This document shows positions 42,455 to 50,613 of a stretch of 64,000 bases of DNA, piece after piece. Source of the stretch: Myxococcus virescens (lineage in GTDB: Bacteria > Myxococcota > Myxococcia > Myxococcales > Myxococcaceae); contig NZ_FNAJ01000002.1 of the NCBI RefSeq assembly GCF_900101905.1, positions 1-64,000 on the forward strand, in the 5' to 3' direction. The notes beneath the pieces are model-generated. The model made no database searches. It was not told the origin of the DNA and was given only the letters and a program-made list of their open reading frames with translations. A program made the position numbers and the translations under genes. Numbering within the stretch: the first letter of the stretch is position 1; the number at the start of each line of letters is the position of its first letter.

Positions 42455-43378
42455 TCAGAGGTCGTAGGCGACGGACAACATCGCGATGGGCGTGGGGACA
42501 ACGCGGCCACGCAGTTGGTTGATGAAGGGCACGCGCACGCCCGCCGCGACGACGACGTCCATGCCCGGGCTGAAGATCACGTCGGGAGACGCGTAGCCGA
42601 TGAATCCGCCCGTGTGCTCATGGCGCTCGCTGTCCGTGTGGCCCTGGTGCTCGCCTTCCGAGTCGGCCGGTGCCTCCAGGCGGCTGTCGAAGCCCAGGCG
42701 CAGGGCCCAGCGGGCCGACGGCTGGTATTGCGCGGCGAGCGTGGTGCGCAAGGAGACACCCGCGCGGAAGCCCTGGATGCCGCGCGTGGGGAAGAAGCCG
42801 GTGGCGCTGGCCAGGAAGGACCAGCTGCCACGGAAGTGCTGATAGGCGAGGCCAGCCAGTGGATCCACGGAGCCGCTGCCCAGCTGACTGTCCAGGGCCA
42901 GCTGGGCGCCGTCTGGACCGCGCAGCACGGGCGCGGTGGGGAGCTTCACGCCGCCCAACACGCTGAACAGGTGGTCCGCGGAGAAGGCCTTGTCCTGGAA
43001 GAGGAACACCTTCGCGGCGACCTCCACGTCGCCAATGCCCCAGCCGCGGTCCCGGGCGAGGCTGACGTGCCGCACCTCGCGGGCCTGCAGGGGCAGGGTG
43101 GCGGAGAGGAACAGCCAGGGGAGCGGCGCGTAGGCCACCGCCAGGTCCATGCGGGCCTCGCGCAGGCGCAGGGCGTCCACTCCCTCTTCCCCGACCGTGT
43201 GGCCCCAGCCCCGGACGGTGGAGGACACGCGCAGGCGGCCGGAGAACGGCTGCTCGGTGCCCATGGACATGAGCGTGGGGTCGCCACAGGCGCAGGTGGC
43301 GCAGGCCCAGGCGCTCGAGGTGGGGACGAGCAGCAGGGCGCTGGACAACAGGAGGGTGACGGTGAGGGCGTTCTTCAC
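42455..43378 (-). CDS. Outer-membrane beta-barrel protein with an N-terminal CATCACGDP motif
   Basis: A 307-residue protein, first gene of the operon. The signal peptide (LLLSSALLLVPTSSAWA) is followed immediately by CATCACGDPTLMSMG, a cysteine cluster (CxxCxC) at the mature N-terminus. The rest is barrel-like with amphipathic strands (WLFLSATLPLQAREVRHVSL, FRAGVSLRTTLAAQYQPSAR) and a histidine-rich loop (EHQGHTDSERHEHTGG near residue 245), ending in SVAYDL. The cysteine cluster and the histidine loop hint at metal binding. It resembles transporter families such as the MetA-pathway-of-phenol or OMP-porin types only in general barrel features. Coupling to a redox kinase suggests metal or electron-acceptor physiology. 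Confidence 0.75.
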   Translation of the reverse strand: MKNALTVTLLLSSALLLVPTSSAWACATCACGDPTLMSMGTEQPFSGRLRVSSTVRGWGHTVGEEGVDALRLREARMDLAVAYAPLPWLFLSATLPLQAREVRHVSLARDRGWGIGDVEVAAKVFLFQDKAFSADHLFSVLGGVKLPTAPVLRGPDGAQLALDSQLGSGSVDPLAGLAYQHFRGSWSFLASATGFFPTRGIQGFRAGVSLRTTLAAQYQPSARWALRLGFDSRLEAPADSEGEHQGHTDSERHEHTGGFIGYASPDVIFSPGMDVVVAAGVRVPFINQLRGRVVPTPIAMLSVAYDL

Positions 43379-43577
43379 GGCTCAGGCACCATACGTGCTG
43401 GCCTGGAGGCCCGCGTGTGGCGTGTTGTCGCAGCGTGCCATGGCCTGAAGGGGCTGGCGGCGCAGGGCGAGCGGGCAGGCGAGCGGCCGGTGTCACGCAG
43501 GAATCGATGCTCACTTTGAGAATGACGACGTCCTGCCAGCGTTGAGGGGCTGGGAGGAGGGACGACAGGGAGGATTC

Positions 43578-44015
43578 ATGGGCGTGCTAGCGCCGATTGG
43601 CCGGCTGCTCTTTTCGGCCATCTTCATCACCAGCGGCCTGAACCACTTCTTCCAGTGGGAGGCGCTGACGGGCGTGGCCCAGGCGTCCGGGGTGCCGGAG
43701 CCGCGCATGGCGGTGCTGGGGTCTGGCGTGGCGCTGGTGGTGGGCGGCTTGTCCGTGCTGCTGGGCGTGTTCGCCCGCCTGGGCGCCGCGGCCATCGCCA
43801 TCTTCCTGCTGTCCGCCGCCTTCATGGTCCACAGGTTCTGGCTGGTGACGGACCCGGTGCAGGCGCAGGACCAGCTCATCCACTTCATGAAGAACCTCTC
43901 CATGGCGGGTGGAGCGCTGCTCATCGTCTACTTCGGGTCCGGGCCCTTCAGCCTGCGGCGCAAGAAGGCGGAGGGGCTGGGGAGCGGGAGGCTGGGCGTT
44001 CCGCTGCGGCCTTGA
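43578..44015 (+). CDS. DoxX-family membrane protein
   Basis: A 145-residue protein with four transmembrane helices and the DoxX start (LLFSAIFITSGLNHFFQWEA, then VALVVGGLSVLLGVFARLGA). The C-terminal segment FMKNLSMAGGALLIVYFGSG contains the fourth helix. DoxX proteins are small membrane proteins linked to thiosulfate:quinone reductase or to detoxification in other bacteria. It is divergent from the outer-membrane gene at 43378 with 199 bases between, so the two may share regulation, possibly by the RegBA pair. ATG 43578 has AGGGAGG 11 bases upstream. Confidence 0.85.
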   Translation: MGVLAPIGRLLFSAIFITSGLNHFFQWEALTGVAQASGVPEPRMAVLGSGVALVVGGLSVLLGVFARLGAAAIAIFLLSAAFMVHRFWLVTDPVQAQDQLIHFMKNLSMAGGALLIVYFGSGPFSLRRKKAEGLGSGRLGVPLRP

Positions 44016-44073
44016 GGCTCAGGGCGTGGGGGCGCTGACGGCCGGGGCCTCCGCGCATCTGCGTTGGGAATCC

Positions 44074-44493
44074 TCAGCGCTGGACCGCAAGGATTCGCCA
44101 GGTCTTCGAGTCGATCGCATACCGCGCCCCCATGTCGTAGGGGGCACCCTTTCTCTCGCATGCGTCGGGGTCCAGCGAGATGCTCACGAGGATGACTCCG
44201 CCTTCGTACGGAGCCGCTGTCACGTCGTAGGACTCTCGCCGATAGAGGCACTCCCCTCCGGGCCGGTCGCCCGGCGGGAGCTTCAGGTCCCATGGCAGGT
44301 AGTCCTCCATGGCGAGCTGGACAGCCTGGGCCAGGGGGCGCCGGATGATGACGCGTCCCTCTTCCGGCATTCCAACGGGGAACTCGAACCTCGAGGCTTC
44401 CTCCGCGGGCGCATGGACAGGACGAGGCGGCTTCTTGAAGAGGGCGCAAGCCGGGAGCATGCACAGGCACATCAGGGGCAACCACTTTGGCAT
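44074..44493 (-). CDS. Lipoprotein, paralogue of the one at 9138-9608
   Basis: A 139-residue lipoprotein: MPKWLPLMCLCMLPAC is a short signal ending in LPAC. The following segments ALFKKPPRPVHAPAEEASRF, CLYRRESYDVTAAP, VILVSISLDPDACE and YAIDSKTWRILAVQR align along the whole length with the gene at 9138, including the two extra cysteines. AGGAG lies 6 bases before the ATG. It is the last gene of a minus-strand group behind the JAMM-type gene, 11 bases away, so it is probably co-transcribed. Its function is unknown. Confidence 0.78.
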   Translation of the reverse strand: MPKWLPLMCLCMLPACALFKKPPRPVHAPAEEASRFEFPVGMPEEGRVIIRRPLAQAVQLAMEDYLPWDLKLPPGDRPGGECLYRRESYDVTAAPYEGGVILVSISLDPDACERKGAPYDMGARYAIDSKTWRILAVQR

Positions 44494-44504
44494 GATGTCT
44501 CCTG

Positions 44505-44993
44505 TCAGTCCTCGCGTCCGACGGGGGTGATGAAGCCGAACGGTTTGTCGGCGGGCTTGATGAGCCCGATGAGGACCCACTGCTTCCCTCGACGCGAGTA
44601 GACCTCGCCGGGCCTGTCTACATCATCCAGGTGGGGGAGCAGCTTCTGGATGTGGCACGCCGAATCGAACTGAATCTTGATGAGCCAGAGTTGATTGGCT
44701 GCGCGCCGATCCGGCTCGGATAGCGGCGAAGGGTGCCAGGGATGACTGTGGTAGTCGGCGAGGATGGAGAGGGACCGGGCCTCGGGGTCGATGACCTTGC
44801 GAACGGGAAAGCAGGACTTCTTCGTCGCCTCCCTGCGCAGTTGCCATCGGCCGAGGGGAGAGGGATGGCTGACGCGGTAGATGCCGTCGCCTCGGGAGTA
44901 GATGAGGCCGCAGTACTCCTGTCCGTAATCCCTGTCGGTCGCGCCTGGGAGCTTCATGATGGCGGGGCACAGGCGGTCGATGACGTCATCCAC
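44505..44993 (-). CDS. JAMM/JAB-type metallopeptidase domain (DUF4329-like)
   Basis: A 162-residue product from GTG 44993. It has a complete JAMM signature: E26 in YGQEYCGLIY, HSHP at 82-85 (H82 and H84), S92 and D95 in SPLSEPD, giving H-x-H-x10-D. JAMM proteins use this to hold a zinc that cleaves isopeptide or peptide bonds. The GLIY...DYHSHP layout is what I recall for DUF4329 proteins. The chosen GTG is unconvincing: no ribosome-binding site, and reading frame and codon bias extend upstream to about 45020, where a lipoprotein-signal ORF in another frame runs in. The intact ancestor was probably an extracytoplasmic lipoprotein. No ubiquitin-like partner is present. Confidence 0.7.
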   Translation of the reverse strand: MDDVIDRLCPAIMKLPGATDRDYGQEYCGLIYSRGDGIYRVSHPSPLGRWQLRREATKKSCFPVRKVIDPEARSLSILADYHSHPWHPSPLSEPDRRAANQLWLIKIQFDSACHIQKLLPHLDDVDRPGEVYSRRGKQWVLIGLIKPADKPFGFITPVGRED

Positions 44994-45160
44994 GTCCCGG
45001 GATGGCTCGACGGCAGACCATGGACCCCGCGCGCCCAGACATAGTCCGAGTCGTCGCTGATGAAGCCGTAGTGCTCCGTCTCGTGGGCCTTGCGAGGAAC
45101 GCTTTCACAAGCAAGGCACACGAGGAGCAGGGATGCAGGCCACCAGAGCCTCGGGTGCAT
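44954..45160 (-). pseudogene. Signal-peptide end of the JAMM gene, in a shifted frame
   Basis: A 68-residue ORF. MHPRLWWPASLLLVCLAC is a lipoprotein-like signal, followed by HYGFISDDSDYVWARG with clean GC-rich third positions. Beyond about 45025 the third-position bias vanishes here and appears instead in the frame that leads into the JAMM domain (SAVEPSRDVDDVIDRL). One base missing near the GCGCGCGGGG run at 45020-45030 would explain it. Restoring it gives a single lipoprotein of about 220 residues. Either a true frameshift mutation or a sequencing error. Confidence 0.55.
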
Positions 45161-45211
45161 GCCCCCTGCTTAGGAGATGCGCGGCAGGCTCGCAAGCCAG
45201 GCTGGCGTGCG

Positions 45212-46114
45212 CTACCCCGCGCTGACGGCAGCCTGTCGCAGCGTGAAGAAGGCCACCTCCGGCTCGCTGCCTCGGCGCAGGTAGGGGCCGCCGAAGCCGA
45301 AGCCCAGGCCCCGGTTCACGTACAACTGGTTGCCATTCACGTGGTAGTGGCCGCGGATGTACGGCTGGCCCGCGCGGCGGAAGAGGGCCTCCGTCAGGCC
45401 GCGCACCACGAACTGGCCGCCGTGCGTGTGCCCGGAGAACTGCACCAGCCCCGCGTGCGCCGGCAGCTTCTCCGCCGTGGGCGGCGTGTGGGCCAGCACC
45501 AGCCGCGTGCCGGACACCGGCGCACCCCGGAAGGTGGCCTCCACGTCGTCCCGGCCGGTGAGCCCGTCGTCGATGCCCAGCACCGTCACCGGCGCGCCCT
45601 TCACGTGCACCTGCCGGTGCTCATTCTGCAGCACCGTGTAGCCCATCCGCTCGAAGGACTCGCGCAGGTACGGCGCGTTCACCCAGTGGTCATGGTTGCC
45701 CATCACCACGTAGACGGGACCCTGGATGCCAGCCAGCAGCTCGCGCACGCGCGGCAACGGCTTGGGGCTGTGCGTGACGTAGTCGCCGGTGAGGAACACC
45801 AGGTCCGGCTTCTCCTCGTTGACCGCCTCCACCGCGCGGCGGATGCGCAGCGCCGAGGTGGCCTGCCCTACGTGCACGTCCGACAGCTGCGCGATGCGCA
45901 GTCCGTCATGCTCGGCGTGCATGTGCTGGACCATCAGCACGTTCTCCGAAAGGGAGAAGTGGTCCCGCCAGCGCAGGCGCCGCTCCGTGCGGAAGGGGTC
46001 GGCACCGCTGCGCGCGACCAGCGCATTGCGCCCGTCCTCCTGCAGGTTCCGCCGGAAGCTGTTGGCCGGCGCTGCCAGGGGGGCGTCACGACGGGCGAGA
46101 CGTCTCAGGCGCAT
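45212..46114 (-). CDS. Metallophosphoesterase
   Basis: A 300-residue calcineurin-like phosphoesterase. All core motifs are present in order: QLSDVHVG (near residue 78), FLTGDYVTHS, VMGNHDHWV, VLAHTPP and FSGHTHGGQ, binding two metal ions. The C-terminal HYHVNGNQLYVNRGLGFGFG resembles YkuE/UDP-type lipid-linked phosphoesterases. There is no membrane anchor with this start, so it may be cytoplasmic or the true start is further upstream; AAAGGA lies upstream of the ATG. The gene is divergent from the kinase at 46323. It hydrolyses phosphodiesters of unknown identity. Confidence 0.88.
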   Translation of the reverse strand: MRLRRLARRDAPLAAPANSFRRNLQEDGRNALVARSGADPFRTERRLRWRDHFSLSENVLMVQHMHAEHDGLRIAQLSDVHVGQATSALRIRRAVEAVNEEKPDLVFLTGDYVTHSPKPLPRVRELLAGIQGPVYVVMGNHDHWVNAPYLRESFERMGYTVLQNEHRQVHVKGAPVTVLGIDDGLTGRDDVEATFRGAPVSGTRLVLAHTPPTAEKLPAHAGLVQFSGHTHGGQFVVRGLTEALFRRAGQPYIRGHYHVNGNQLYVNRGLGFGFGGPYLRRGSEPEVAFFTLRQAAVSAG

Positions 46115-46322
46115 GCGGTTCGGTTCCTTTCGGTGCCGGGGGCGGCGTGAGGGCTCGATTGTAGCGAGCCTGGCGAGGTGGGTTGAAGCAGGTGTCCCTC
46201 GCACGCCTGCCCAGTCAGCGGCCGGCGCTCGAGGTGCGTGGAAAACCCGCGCGATTTCAGGAAGATTCCGAAGCGTCCTCAGGCATCCTTCCATCATTGG
46301 ACAGACGTCCGGGGGGCGTGCA

Positions 46323-47624
46323 GTGACGGTGACCGTTGGGATTGCTACACCCGGGGGGACGATGACCCCCAGGCTCGGGTCCGCCCAGGACACGGGGCCG
46401 GACGTGACAACGCCAGAAGGTGGAGGAAGCGCCGCGCCCCCCTCCGGCGGCGGTTCGCGGCCGGTGGAGCTGGCCGAGCTCATGGCCACGGTGCCGCTGG
46501 GCATGGCCATCATCGACCGCGAGCTGCGCTTCGTCGAGGTGAGCGACGCCATGGCCGCCATGCATGGCGTGTCGCGCGAAGCCCACCTGGGCCAGCCCAT
46601 GGTGGAGGTGCTGCGCGCCGAGCCCTCCGCGGCCGACGTGGTGCGCCGCGTCCGCCGCGTGCTGGAGACGGGGGTGGCGCTGGAGGGCGTGGAAATCATC
46701 CACCGCGAGTCGGGCGCCCACGGCGAGCGCACCCGCGTCTACCGCGCCAGCTACCACCCCGTGCGCCGCGATGGCGCCATCGTCGCCGCGTGCATCTACG
46801 TGGAGGACATGACGGAGCGCCGCCGCGTGGAGGCCCAGCGCGACGCGGGCGCGGCCCGGGAGCGCTCGGTGCGCGAGCAGGCGCTGCGCGAGACGCAGGA
46901 GGCCGTGCGCGCCCGGGATGAGTTCCTCAGCGTGGCGGCCCACGAGCTGCGCACGCCCCTCACCAGCCTGCGCCTGCACCTGCAGCTGCTGCTGCGCCAG
47001 GTAGGCGGCTCGAACCAGGAGCCGCCCGCGGAGCTGGCGCCCAGGGCCCGCGTGCTGGACCGCCAGTTGTCGCGGCTGGTGGGGCTGGTCAACACGCTGC
47101 TGGACGTGTCGCGGCTGGCCGCGGGCCGGCTGTCGCTGGAGCCCCGGGAACTGGACCTGGCGCAGATGGTGCGGCAGATGGCGGAGGCCTTCTCCGAGGA
47201 GTTCAACCGCGCCGGCAGCACGTTGTCGCTGCACGTGGACGGCCCCCTGCTGGGCGAATGGGATTCGCTGCGCCTGGAGCAGGTGCTGGTGAACCTGCTC
47301 TCCAACGCCGTGAAGTACGGCGGAGGTCAGCCGGTGGAGGTGTCGCTGGCCAGCGAGGGCCCCACGGCGGTGCTCGCCGTGAAGGACCAGGGCATCGGCA
47401 TCTCCGAGGACGGCATGGCGCGCCTGTTCGGCAAGTTCGAGCGCGCGGTGTCGGAGCGGCACTACGGCGGTCTGGGCCTGGGCCTCTACATCACCCGTCA
47501 AATCGTGGAGGCCATGGGCGGCAGCATCACCGTGCGCTCCGCGCAGGGAAAAGGCTCCACGTTCATCCTCCGCCTGCCCACGCGGCCCCCGGTGCCCACC
47601 AAGGCCGCCGCGGGCGCGCGGTAG
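46323..47624 (+). CDS. PAS-domain sensor histidine kinase
   Basis: A 433-residue soluble kinase. A PAS domain (about residues 45-160; VPLGMAIIDRELRFVEVSDA, MHGVSREAHLGQPMVEVL) precedes a coiled linker. The H-box SVAAHELRTPLTSLRLHLQL has its histidine near residue 208. The catalytic domain has NLLSNAVKYGGGQPVEV, KDQGIGISEDGM and FERAVSERHYGGLGLGLYIT. GTG 46323 is used; ATG 46362, preceded by GGGGGGAC, is an alternative. The segment RETQEAVRARDEFLSVAAHE is nearly identical in the kinase at 51196, so these two are close paralogues. No response regulator adjoins it. Confidence 0.88.
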   Translation: MTVTVGIATPGGTMTPRLGSAQDTGPDVTTPEGGGSAAPPSGGGSRPVELAELMATVPLGMAIIDRELRFVEVSDAMAAMHGVSREAHLGQPMVEVLRAEPSAADVVRRVRRVLETGVALEGVEIIHRESGAHGERTRVYRASYHPVRRDGAIVAACIYVEDMTERRRVEAQRDAGAARERSVREQALRETQEAVRARDEFLSVAAHELRTPLTSLRLHLQLLLRQVGGSNQEPPAELAPRARVLDRQLSRLVGLVNTLLDVSRLAAGRLSLEPRELDLAQMVRQMAEAFSEEFNRAGSTLSLHVDGPLLGEWDSLRLEQVLVNLLSNAVKYGGGQPVEVSLASEGPTAVLAVKDQGIGISEDGMARLFGKFERAVSERHYGGLGLGLYITRQIVEAMGGSITVRSAQGKGSTFILRLPTRPPVPTKAAAGAR

Positions 47625-47638
47625 CTTCAAGACGCGAA

Positions 47639-47671
47639 CCCTCGGGGCGCCCGTGCGTGGCACCCCGGGGG
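47639..47671. terminator. Hairpin between convergent genes
   Basis: CCCTCGGGG at 47639-47647 pairs with CCCCGGGGG at 47663-47671 with one mismatch, around a 15-base loop, between the kinase stop and the convergent lipoprotein stop (47684). It could serve both directions. No T tract. Confidence 0.4.
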
Positions 47672-47683
47672 CTTGCCCGCGCT

Positions 47684-49252
47684 TCAGTTGCCGCGGAGGA
47701 CCGTCAGGCCCTTGTCGGTGAGGACGTACAGCGCGGCCGGCGTCACCCGCGGGTCGTAGATGAGCTGCCGCACCCGGGAGCCGCTCACGTCCGCCACCTT
47801 CTCCAGCGTCTTCAGCGGCGTGAGGCGCCACAGGCCCGAGCGGTCCGTGCCGATGTAGAGCGAGCCGTCACCCGTGGCCGCCAGCGCGTTGATGTTCTGG
47901 AGCGCGGCGTTCTGCTCCGCGTTGGCGCCGGTCAGCCGGGTGCCCGTCTGGGCCTGATTGGAGGCCCACGTAATCGTCATCTCCCACAGGCCGTGGTCCT
48001 TGCTGCCCAGGTAGTAGCGGCCGTCGGTCGTCTGCTGGAAGCCGCGCCAGCTGTCGAACTCGCTGATGCTGTTGAGCTGGGGCAGGTAGGAGGACTCCAC
48101 CTTCATCAGGTTGACGCGCTTGTCCATGTTGTCCCAGTCGCCGTGGCGGGGCGTCGGCGTGACGATGCCGAACATCCACTCGTTGGCGATGAGGACGTCC
48201 CCGTCCTGCGCGATGCCGAGCCCGTAGGTGTAGCCCGCCATCTGGCTGCCCTTCTCGTTGAGCCACACCGGGTGCCGGTGGGAGCTGTACTCCAGGCCGC
48301 GGATGCGAGTGACGCCGTGGTTGGAGCCCACGTAGACGTCGCCCTCGTCACGGCCGTGCATCACCGTCACGCAGCTCAGGATGCTGCGGTCCTCGTCGAA
48401 GTGGTGGTCGTTGCTGTTGCGGATGCCCAGGTTGTGCACGTCATCCAGCCGGCGCGGGCCTGTCTGCACGCGGGGATTGCCGTTCGCGTCCGTCGTGTTG
48501 CGCACCGACTGGTGCAGGTGCTCCTCGAGGACAATCTGCCCGCTGCCGTCCAGGCGCACCACGTCCACGTCACCCTGCCTGTAGTACTGGAGCCGGCGGT
48601 GGCTGTACGGGAAGCACGGCTGCGCCGGGTCGGGCTGGTAGCACTCGTTGGGGCTGACGATGTAGTTGGGTTGCAGGCCCGGGAAGTCCGGGTCCGCGCG
48701 CAGGTCGGTCGTGGCGTAGCCCACGTAGGCGCGGCCCGCGCTGCCACCACAGATGACAGTGGAGCCGGTGGCCGCCCGGTCCGGACCGAAGCCGCCCTGG
48801 GCCTGGCCAATGGGCGAGCGTGTCCAGACGACCTGCCGCGAGTCCGCGCGCAGCACGCCAATCCGGTCGCCATCCAGCAGCCAGATGTTGTGCGCGGCAT
48901 CCACGCCCACCGCCTGCACCCGGGAGATGTTGTAGCGAGACGAGTAGTTCGTCACCGCGTCCGTCGGCCACGGTCCTTCTACAGGCCCGCTGCCCGCGTC
49001 CGGCTGTGGCTCCGAGCCCCCGTCGGGCTCCGAGCCCGCGTCTGGCTCCGTCCCCGCGTCCGGCTCCGTCCCCGCGTCCGGCTCCGTCCCCGCGTCTGGC
49101 TGCGTGCCGGCGTCGGGCTCTGGCCGCGTCACCGGTGGAATGTTGTCGATATCGTTGCCCGTCGTGGGGGACGTGGGCTCGTTCGAGCCACCGCATGCCC
49201 ATGCCGTCATCACCACTGCCCCGAGACACCCGCCCCACAGTCGTCGATTCAC
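47684..49252 (-). CDS. Secreted lipoprotein with a beta-propeller-like body
   Basis: A 522-residue lipoprotein. GTG 49252 is preceded by GGAGG; the signal ends in TAWAC with the cysteine at residue 20. Residues 45-89 are an EPDAGT-type proline/aspartate linker. The rest is repeated beta-sheet blades: VQAVGVDAAHNIWLLDGDRI, VYVGSNHGVTRIRGLEYSSH, YTYGLGIAQDGDVLIANEWM and LYIGTDRSGLWRLTPLKTLE. These resemble two-component-sensor-type or WD-like propellers (about seven blades). A surface binding protein is likely. ATP or metal motifs are absent. Confidence 0.8.
   Translation of the reverse strand: MNRRLWGGCLGAVVMTAWACGGSNEPTSPTTGNDIDNIPPVTRPEPDAGTQPDAGTEPDAGTEPDAGTEPDAGSEPDGGSEPQPDAGSGPVEGPWPTDAVTNYSSRYNISRVQAVGVDAAHNIWLLDGDRIGVLRADSRQVVWTRSPIGQAQGGFGPDRAATGSTVICGGSAGRAYVGYATTDLRADPDFPGLQPNYIVSPNECYQPDPAQPCFPYSHRRLQYYRQGDVDVVRLDGSGQIVLEEHLHQSVRNTTDANGNPRVQTGPRRLDDVHNLGIRNSNDHHFDEDRSILSCVTVMHGRDEGDVYVGSNHGVTRIRGLEYSSHRHPVWLNEKGSQMAGYTYGLGIAQDGDVLIANEWMFGIVTPTPRHGDWDNMDKRVNLMKVESSYLPQLNSISEFDSWRGFQQTTDGRYYLGSKDHGLWEMTITWASNQAQTGTRLTGANAEQNAALQNINALAATGDGSLYIGTDRSGLWRLTPLKTLEKVADVSGSRVRQLIYDPRVTPAALYVLTDKGLTVLRGN
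48986..49120 (-). repeat. EPDAGT linker repeats
   Basis: Within the lipoprotein at 47684: about seven units of (E/Q)PDAG(T/S), 18 bases each, with the middle four nearly identical in DNA. It forms a flexible linker between the lipid anchor and the propeller. Copy number is likely unstable. Confidence 0.85.
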
Positions 49253-49382
49253 CGCTTCCTCCTCCTGCGGGACGCACAGCAATTCGCATACCGGGCCTTG
49301 GACGCCTGGCCGCCCGGGAAACAGGGTCAGTGTGGGCAAAACGCTTCCCTGTCTGGAGAAGAAGAGGGCCTCGCGGTGACGA

Positions 49383-49423
49383 AAAACGAACGGGCCCGCC
49401 TCCAGTGTGGAAGCGGGCCCGTT
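49383..49423 (-). terminator. Intrinsic terminator of the small secreted-protein gene
   Basis: A perfect 11-base-pair stem, AACGGGCCCGC at 49389-49399 with GCGGGCCCGTT at 49413-49423, 13-base loop. Read on the minus strand it is followed by CGTTTTTCGTC, a T-rich tail. It lies 29 bases past the stop at 49452. Confidence 0.85.
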
Positions 49424-49451
49424 CCGAGGCACGATGCGCGTGTCGCCAGGA

Positions 49452-49985
49452 CTACCGCGTCGGCGTGCCGTCGAGCTCCTTGTCGACGGACTCATGCGGC
49501 TGCGTGCCCGCACCGCCGGTGCCCGGCTGCTTCTTCTTGGTGCCCTTGGGGCTGGTGGCGCGCAGCTCCAGCGCGACGACCTCATCGCCCTCCAACTGGA
49601 ACTTCGCGCGCACCGAGGCGCCTTCCGGAATCTCATCCGTCTTGGCGACCTTCTTGCCGTCCAGCATCAGCACCGTCTTGTCACGCACGTCCAGGTCCGC
49701 GTCGGGCAGGCCCGGGCGGGACAGGCTCACGCCGTCCGCGGTGGCATCCTTGAGGGTGCCTTGCAGGCTCATGGCCTTGTCCATCTTGAAGGTGCCTTCA
49801 TCCTCCGTCTGGACGCCCGTCACGTCCTTGGCGGCCTTGCCGATAGCGGGCCCCACTTCGGTGGCGTCCACGCCGGTGCTCTTCTCCGTACCGGGGCGGG
49901 GTACCTGCGTTTGCGACGGCTGCTGCTGCGCGAACGCGGCGCTTCCCACGCACAATGCGACTGCGGTGATGAGCTTCTTCATCAT
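49452..49985 (-). CDS. Small secreted protein of unknown function
   Basis: A 177-residue protein. MMKKLITAVALCVGSAAFAQ is a typical signal peptide with cleavage after AFA. A disordered Gln/Pro-rich stretch follows, then a compact beta domain (MSLQGTLKDATADGVSLSRP, KTVLMLDGKKVAKTDEIPEG, VRAKFQLEGDEVVALELRAT), probably an OB-like or DUF5666-like fold. The C-terminus is Lys/Gly-rich. AGAGGG precedes the start. It ends at a strong terminator and is monocistronic. I do not recognise a named family. Confidence 0.75.
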   Translation of the reverse strand: MMKKLITAVALCVGSAAFAQQQPSQTQVPRPGTEKSTGVDATEVGPAIGKAAKDVTGVQTEDEGTFKMDKAMSLQGTLKDATADGVSLSRPGLPDADLDVRDKTVLMLDGKKVAKTDEIPEGASVRAKFQLEGDEVVALELRATSPKGTKKKQPGTGGAGTQPHESVDKELDGTPTR

Positions 49986-50163
49986 CCCTCTCCCTGGGTT
50001 CAGGTCGGTTGGACCGACTGCTGGGAGCAAGGGTGGGGCCGCTTCCTGCTCTCGCCAATCCAGGCCGAGTGCCCCAGCGGCGCCCCTGGCCGCAGGGCAG
50101 CCGGGCAGGCGCCCACGCTCAGTCGGGCAGCCGACTGAGCCGCTTCACCGCGTTGAGCGTCAC

Positions 50164-50613
50164 TCAGTTGCAGCCGTCGCAGAGACCGCGAAGCTGCACT
50201 TCCACCGAGCGCTGGGACACCGCGCGGGGCACGCCCTTCGAGGACGCGATGCGGACCGACTCCTCCGGGAGGCAGGCCACGGTGCCGCAGTCGGTGCAGG
50301 TGAAGTGCGGGTGGCTGCCGCTGTGCCCCCCGCCCGCGCGCTTCAGTTCGAAGCGCCAGACGTGGTCGCCCAGGTCCGCCCGCACCACGAGCCCGGCCTC
50401 GGTGAGGTCCGTCAGGTTGCGGTAGATGGTCACCCGGTCGTAGCCCTCGTCACCCAGCGCGTCCACCAGGTCGGCGTGGCTCATCGGGGACGTGGCGTCC
50501 TCCAGCTCCCGCAACACCGCCACACGGGGCGCGGTGCTGCGCAAGCCCGCGGAACGAATCCGGTCCTGGAACTCAGTGAGCTTCGGCTGCACGGCACTTC
50601 TCTTTGCTCCCAT
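50164..50613 (-). CDS. Fur-family transcriptional regulator
   Basis: A 149-residue metal-dependent repressor. The DNA-binding half contains RIRSAGLRSTAPRVAVLREL and DRVTIYRNLTDLTEAGLVVR. The dimerisation half has HSGSHPHFTCTDCGTVACLP and the C-terminal CDGC, two cysteine pairs typical of structural zinc. The histidine cluster GGGHSGSHPHF is the usual regulatory metal site. It could be a Fur, Zur or PerR; I cannot decide. ATG 50613 is chosen because family similarity starts there. I could not identify a Fur box upstream. Confidence 0.92.
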   Translation of the reverse strand: MGAKRSAVQPKLTEFQDRIRSAGLRSTAPRVAVLRELEDATSPMSHADLVDALGDEGYDRVTIYRNLTDLTEAGLVVRADLGDHVWRFELKRAGGGHSGSHPHFTCTDCGTVACLPEESVRIASSKGVPRAVSQRSVEVQLRGLCDGCN

